Assembly (NCBI GenBank): GCA_002366835.1
Contig: DFBZ01000136.1
Coordinates: 1,169-19,643 of the forward strand
Direction of reading: 5' to 3'
Length of the DNA: 18,475 nt
Origin: Gammaproteobacteria bacterium UBA3067
GTDB lineage: Bacteria; Pseudomonadota; Gammaproteobacteria; Pseudomonadales; UBA3067
The position numbers and the translations under genes were made by a program. Below, piece after piece: positions 14,870 through 18,475 of the stretch. Within the stretch, counting starts at the first letter, position 1, and every line of letters starts with the position of its first letter. Under the pieces are notes generated by a model, which did not search any database, was not told where the DNA came from, and worked only from the letters and a program-made list of their open reading frames with translations.

Positions 14870-15064
14870 CTACGCTTCATTTTCATCTCGCACCGATACA
14901 GATAAGTTACCCAACGAATTTACGGCCACATTGAATATGATTGGCTTACAGCATACTTGGCAATCTTCAATATACTGATGCCCGGCTTCTTGGTGGTCTA
15001 TTAGCACCTCGATAGCCTCCCCACAATATGGACAGCTAACAACTTGTTCCGTTAAGAATTCCAT
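14870..15064 (-). CDS. CPXCG cysteine-rich zinc-ribbon protein, copy 2
   Basis: A 64-residue paralogue of the protein at 14391-14585 with all five cysteines kept (11, 14, 35, 38, 39). Ile18 replaces Asn and Asn53 replaces Ala. AAAAGG lies 2 nt before the ATG, slightly better than the leader of copy 1. It lies upstream of the truncated RAYT fragment, so only copy 1 neighbours an intact transposase. Either copy might be the ancestral one. Function is unknown. Confidence 0.88.
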   Translation of the reverse strand: MEFLTEQVVSCPYCGEAIEVLIDHQEAGHQYIEDCQVCCKPIIFNVAVNSLGNLSVSVRDENEA

Positions 15065-15200
15065 AACCTTTTAATTAACCTAGGCAGCTCGATGCATAAC
15101 AGTTATCAGGGTAGATCAACACCCTTCTGGGTGGCTTTAAGAGGTTCTCTAAACCAAAGACTAACGCGGCTATTCGAATAGGTCAACATTTTAGTGGGTG

Positions 15201-15232
15201 TCCTTAAGTTGTATCATCCTTAAGTTGTATCA
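15201..15232. repeat. Two tandem 16-bp repeats at the edge of direct repeat copy 2
   Basis: TCCTTAAGTTGTATCA occurs twice back to back (15201-15216 and 15217-15232). At the end of copy 1 the same 15-mer is followed by a degenerate CTTAAATTGTA. The motif marks both right-hand boundaries of the duplication and may be where it arose. Confidence 0.85.
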
Positions 15233-15239
15233 TTTAATG

Positions 15240-15270
15240 TTTGGGATACTGGCTTTAACCAGTAACCAAA
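15240..15270. other. Strong hairpin beside the tandem repeats (REP-like or terminator)
   Basis: TTTGG-GA-TACTGG pairs with CCAGTA-A-CCAAA around the loop CTTTAA: two perfect stems of 6 and 5 bp with a small internal loop. No T-run follows on either strand, so it is not a textbook terminator. An imperfect hairpin next to RAYT-linked repeats could be a REP-type substrate. Confidence 0.5.
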
Positions 15271-15511
15271 TGATGTGTTTTCTTGAATAGTCAGCTAAAT
15301 GACGTCTACTGAGAAAATTGTTTTGTATTTTAAAGTGAGTCGGAGAGAACTTATACTCTAAATTTAGTGGAAAACCACGAATAACGATTTTTTTGACTCA
15401 AAAATCAACTTTTACTCTCTTTTTTCAAAAAAAATGAAATTAGGGAGGCAGATAACTTTAAGTTTCAATAGGGCTCAGAGTTTTGCAAGAGGCTCTTTAA
15501 TATTACTTATA

Positions 15512-15545
15512 TGCAAGGAGTGACAATTTGTCATCACCCCTTGCA
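15512..15545 (-). terminator. Terminator-like hairpin after the 838-residue gene
   Basis: Thirty-two bases beyond the stop of the large exported-protein gene, TGCAAGGGGTGATGACAA pairs with TTGTCACTCCTTGCA on the minus strand, with a 3-nt bulge and one mismatch. The tail is AT-rich but not a T-run, so termination efficiency is uncertain. Confidence 0.5.
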
Positions 15546-15576
15546 TAATGCACTTATGGTACGGTCTACTATAGCC

Positions 15577-18093
15577 TTACCTTACTATAATAGTCTCCAC
15601 TCTCATGGTGTTGTTATCGATATCTCGATCAATATCGGTAGGTGATACTGTTGCCTGCCATGTATAAGATTTTTTGTTTCTGGAATCCCAAGTAAAATCA
15701 AATACTGCACTCTCCCCACTACCCAATTCTGCAAAAGTAAATGGATAGTAGAAACCACCACCCTGAACAGACTCGACAGTTACACTTCCATTATATACAG
15801 TCAGGCCGCTCACATTTTTAATAGTAACACGTGCGGGTATGTCATTCGTTTTTGGTGGTACAAAATAGATACCATCCACGATAACGGGAGCATCGAGATC
15901 CATTTCCAATGATTCGATCAACAGGTCATAGCTATCAGCTGGCGGAGGGACTGGTGGTGTTCCGCCTCCAGGAGGTGGTGGAGGAGGTGTTCCAACACTC
16001 TCATCCGACACGCTTAGCATCGCATGTGTACCACCATTGATATTATCTGCTTCATTCCAGACAGTCCAGATGATATTACCCGCAGGTGAAGGGCGTAACT
16101 GAGATTCAAATCTATTGTTAGCAAGGACTCCCTCAACCACTACAGGCTCTTCAAAAGTTAAGCCTTTATCTTTAGTGCGTGTATAGTAGACATCAAACTC
16201 TTCAGAACCTCCGATGTGTCCATAGACATTTGACTCTGTCCCCCAAGCTACGATTAGAGTACTCTTATTCTGACAGTTTTCAGGATAAGTATTTACAGGA
16301 TCAAGGGGGGCCGCAGGATTAGGACAACCCATACCACTACCCGGGGTTTTCACCAAACGAGGCTCTTTAACATGGGTTTTCACATCGGTAATGTTAGAGA
16401 GGTTTACCGCGTCAGTCCAACTACCTCCAGATGCTGCGTTATAACGCCTCATCCAGAAATTGTAGTTATCCAGATCTATAACGGTTGCAACCGCCCAGTC
16501 TTTCGCATACGAATAGCCAAGGTAGAAGTCATCTCCGACAATTGCGGCACGATGCGCTTTGGAATCCTCATACGGATTGTATGATGATGTATCTGCTAGA
16601 TCATTTGGAGGAAATAGTGATGGTTCCAGTGAATCTATAGGAGTCCACGGAACAGTGTTGCTGCTGATATTACTTGCAGGTACATTGTTAAGCTCTCGTG
16701 CGACTAAATAGTCTGATACTCTGCAGTTAGCATCCACAGCAGGTTCCATATCTTCAGGTCTAAGACCAGTAGATCCTTCAACCGCCGTTTTCTTGCCAAC
16801 ACGAACCATTATATCTGCCGGACCACCTTCAGTCGGGAGACCTTGCCTCCAGAAAACCCCCATTCTTAAGCCATTAGCAGATGGAGAAGGTTGACCAACA
16901 AAACGCACACGACGACTGTTTTCAAGGGGATCACTGATGATACAACCAGGTTCTCCATTTTCATACAAGCCGGTGGAAACAGGAGGCGTATTAAAAGCAA
17001 ACTCGTGATAGCGAATGAACTTACCCGAATCGAGTCTGTCCGCTCCTTTGCTCTCTTCATAAGCGATCACGGCTGTTGGATCAACAAGGTTTCCTCCGAC
17101 CAACATCAGATTGGGCCTTGACGCGCCGGTATTACCACGCTCCAGCACTTCGATTTCATTCACAAGGTCGTCAGGATGATAAATAGGACTGGTGTTGCCA
17201 CCCGAGCCATCGATCGTATAGTTATCAGAGATTCTCACTGGTGTTGCAAGAGGCTGTGACATAAGATCATCCGTATAGGTATACCAGACATCCGTGCCAT
17301 GGGTAACGGTTGCTCCTGAAGCACCTTCTCCCGGACCTGCGCCTGCGCCAAGTTGCAGACCATGTGGATCTTCCTGCCAGGAGAATGCCCATTTTCCTTT
17401 GCCATCAATGCTTAAACCTTTATTAAAGTCTGATTTGGCATCCCGGCTTCCATCTGTGATTTGTTGAGTATTCCAAACTGGAGGATGATAAACATTATCA
17501 TCATCAGTGTATCCCGCTACATTATTTGTATATGAGGTATAAAGGCAGGAAAAGGGTACGCTAAGCCCTTCACGAGCGGTATAGCTGATCATTCTCTGCT
17601 TGTCGCCAGGGCAATACTTACCCACCCAGGTGACTACTGCAAAGTTACCGGCAACGAAGATATTCGGCTTCTCGGAATCCCCGTAAAAGGGTACTGGATA
17701 CTCTACACCTATACCTTCATTCCAACCCGTAGCAATACTGAATAAGTGAGCCGTATTGGAGATATTCAGTGGTGCACTCCAGTCATCAGCTAAACTACAC
17801 TGACTACTATTATTGGCAGGATGACACACACGCACAAAAATATCTCTGGAGAGCCTCACATCGTCAGCTTTGGTATCATAGACAGTTTGAGACCCGTCGG
17901 TTACATCACCATAGGTAGAGACAAGCCAGCCACTGCCCATGCGGACGAGCTTGGTTTTGTTTGCTAAACTATTCTCAGACAGCATTTCAGGGCTACTAAA
18001 ATCTACTATGGCTGCTACTGCAACCATAGTAACGAGCACTACACCAATAAAGCCTAGGCTCTTGGTGGGTTTTTTATATTTAGAAAATAACAT
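15577..18093 (-). CDS. Large exported protein resembling the 'choice-of-anchor O' family, with C-terminal CARDB-like domain
   Basis: An 838-residue protein. Residues ~13-31 form a signal peptide or anchor (SLGFIGVVLVTMVAVAAIV). The body (~45-695) resembles the choice-of-anchor O family, probably a beta-propeller: LVRMGSGWLVSTYGD, SRDIFVRVCHP, PLNISNTA, GDSEKPNIFVAGNFAVVTWVGKYC, ITDGSRDAKSD, WAFSWQEDPHGLQLG, HGTDVWYTY and late repeats such as STLIVAWGTES and GNIIWTVWNEADN. Residues ~701-717 are a Pro/Gly linker. The last ~120 residues form a CARDB-like beta-sandwich (VTIKNVSGLTVYNGSV, GESAVFDFTW, DIDNNTM). I see no PEP-CTERM or LPXTG-type anchor. RBS AGGA is 8 nt before the ATG. A c-di-GMP riboswitch candidate in the leader suggests production tied to sessile life. 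Function and ligand are unknown; family assignment is from memory of the motif pattern. Confidence 0.8.
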   Translation of the reverse strand: MLFSKYKKPTKSLGFIGVVLVTMVAVAAIVDFSSPEMLSENSLANKTKLVRMGSGWLVSTYGDVTDGSQTVYDTKADDVRLSRDIFVRVCHPANNSSQCSLADDWSAPLNISNTAHLFSIATGWNEGIGVEYPVPFYGDSEKPNIFVAGNFAVVTWVGKYCPGDKQRMISYTAREGLSVPFSCLYTSYTNNVAGYTDDDNVYHPPVWNTQQITDGSRDAKSDFNKGLSIDGKGKWAFSWQEDPHGLQLGAGAGPGEGASGATVTHGTDVWYTYTDDLMSQPLATPVRISDNYTIDGSGGNTSPIYHPDDLVNEIEVLERGNTGASRPNLMLVGGNLVDPTAVIAYEESKGADRLDSGKFIRYHEFAFNTPPVSTGLYENGEPGCIISDPLENSRRVRFVGQPSPSANGLRMGVFWRQGLPTEGGPADIMVRVGKKTAVEGSTGLRPEDMEPAVDANCRVSDYLVARELNNVPASNISSNTVPWTPIDSLEPSLFPPNDLADTSSYNPYEDSKAHRAAIVGDDFYLGYSYAKDWAVATVIDLDNYNFWMRRYNAASGGSWTDAVNLSNITDVKTHVKEPRLVKTPGSGMGCPNPAAPLDPVNTYPENCQNKSTLIVAWGTESNVYGHIGGSEEFDVYYTRTKDKGLTFEEPVVVEGVLANNRFESQLRPSPAGNIIWTVWNEADNINGGTHAMLSVSDESVGTPPPPPPGGGTPPVPPPADSYDLLIESLEMDLDAPVIVDGIYFVPPKTNDIPARVTIKNVSGLTVYNGSVTVESVQGGGFYYPFTFAELGSGESAVFDFTWDSRNKKSYTWQATVSPTDIDRDIDNNTMRVETIIVR

Positions 18094-18204
18094 GATATTT
18101 TTCCTAAATTATTAACTATTTATACAAAAAAATGGGGGTGAGCTTGGTTGGTTTGTTTGCTTAGTAATGCGCAAAAAGCCAAACTACCTCTATTAATCTA
18201 TCCA
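18094..18204 (-). promoter_or_regulatory. Leader between riboswitch and start codon (possible expression platform)
   Basis: On the minus strand GTTTGGCTT (from 18184) pairs with AAGCAAAC (to 18155) around a 13-nt loop, giving 8 bp with one bulge. This is a candidate switching hairpin. AGGA at 18105-18102 is the ribosome-binding site. No T-run follows the hairpin, so control may be at translation or by an alternative fold. Confidence 0.4.
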
Positions 18205-18295
18205 TAGACCACTTTCGATAGTTCGGCTATCCATTAGGGACCCGTAACTTTCTGCCCCTACTTTCCAGTAGGTTTAGTTTTTCGTTGTTTTTCCA
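18205..18295 (-). promoter_or_regulatory. Cyclic di-GMP-I (GEMM) riboswitch aptamer candidate
   Basis: The minus strand holds, in order, the GEMM-I elements. CUAAACC precedes a perfect 6-bp hairpin CCUACU/AGUAGG closed by a GGAA (GNRA) tetraloop (18272-18257). Next come GGCAGAAAG (consensus GGACGCAAAG) and a receptor-side stem GUUA..UAGC enclosing CGGGUCC..GGA (18248-18225). Last is the 3' hairpin GAUAG-CCGAA-CUAUC, equivalent to GGUAGCCGGGUUACC, with the stem preserved by compensating changes. It lies directly before the 838-residue gene, downstream of a promoter. Confidence 0.77.
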
Positions 18296-18309
18296 TCCAT
18301 CTGTATTCA

Positions 18310-18338
18310 CATATACACTTATTAATTAATATTTTCAA
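18310..18338 (-). promoter_or_regulatory. Sigma70 promoter of the riboswitch-exported protein unit
   Basis: On the minus strand TTGAAA (18338-18333) is followed after exactly 17 bp by TATATG (18315-18310). Transcription would start near 18303, just upstream of the aptamer, giving a leader of about 210 nt. No gene is visible between 18339 and the window end. Confidence 0.6.
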
Positions 18339-18475
18339 CTGAGTATTTAACTCAAGATTACAAAAAATAAACGGGTGTGAACTAAACACACACGCATAAA
18401 GAGGTCACGCCTTACTTGTAGCGTTTTGCAGCAAGCTCATCTTATTTATAGAGGGGCGGATTCAAGTCTGAAGTG

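Larger units (their letters stand above)
14749..15215. repeat. Direct repeat copy 2 (467 bp)
   Basis: Second copy of the 467-bp unit, starting with the RAYT 5' fragment and ending with TCCTTAAGTTGTATC at 15215. The nonsynonymous changes in the CPXCG gene are few, so both copies may still be under selection or the duplication is recent. Confidence 0.95.
15233..15576. other. AT-rich spacer without a gene
   Basis: No credible gene on either strand. It contains two hairpins annotated separately (15240-15270, 15512-15545), a tiny perfect one GTGG-AAAA-CCAC (15367-15378) and several long A/T runs around 15388-15435. Confidence 0.6.

Noticed and set aside
15367..15378. Tiny hairpin GTGG-AAAA-CCAC
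   Set aside because: A 4-bp stem is expected by chance in AT-rich spacer and there is no adjacent gene end.

Overview
The window reads as gammaproteobacterial chromosome, probably from a marine or sediment bacterium. The grounds are a lytic transglycosylase F, a YoeB/YefM pair very close to the E. coli one, an IS200-like REP-type transposase, and fairly AT-rich spacers. A narrower placement (for example Cellvibrionales or Alteromonadales) would be a guess.

Positions 1-10078 are mostly compact, intact genes. A 5'-truncated mltF faces an alpha/beta hydrolase. Next comes a minus-strand sulfide-oxidation operon: persulfide dioxygenase, a sulfurtransferase-like/sulfide:quinone oxidoreductase fusion, then a SulP anion transporter. 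It diverges from a sigma54-dependent activator of the FisR type, whose N-terminus has three cysteines (54, 65, 72) in the spacing known for polysulfide-sensing FisR. The shared spacer holds a -24/-12 promoter for the operon and, about 100-130 bp upstream, two palindromes GTCA-N4-TGAC spaced 21 bp apart, a convincing activator site. The inferred circuit is: polysulfide sensed by FisR, sigma54 activation, sulfide oxidised to persulfide by SQR, persulfide oxidised to sulfite by the dioxygenase, and anion moved by SulP. On the plus strand follow a lipoprotein sorbosone/glucose-dehydrogenase-like protein, a 144-bp MITE-like element with a 4-bp target duplication, and an enoyl-CoA hydratase.

Positions 10079-15270 form a gene-poor accessory zone with decayed mobile DNA. 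It has a secreted DUF1566 protein, a frameshifted fragment of the transposase gene, a secreted protein of unknown function, a 47-codon gene fragment, an intact yefM-yoeB toxin-antitoxin operon with a readable operator, and the 3' end (domains V and VI) of a group II intron without its body. It also has an intact REP-associated tyrosine transposase (RAYT) and a 479-bp-period tandem duplication carrying two copies of a small CPXCG zinc-ribbon gene and the 5' end of the RAYT.

Positions 15577-18338 hold one large exported protein that resembles the 'choice-of-anchor O' family. Its C-terminus is a proline-rich linker plus a CARDB-like domain. A well-formed c-di-GMP-I (GEMM) riboswitch candidate with its own promoter precedes it. 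This makes the protein a likely c-di-GMP-controlled surface or extracellular factor.
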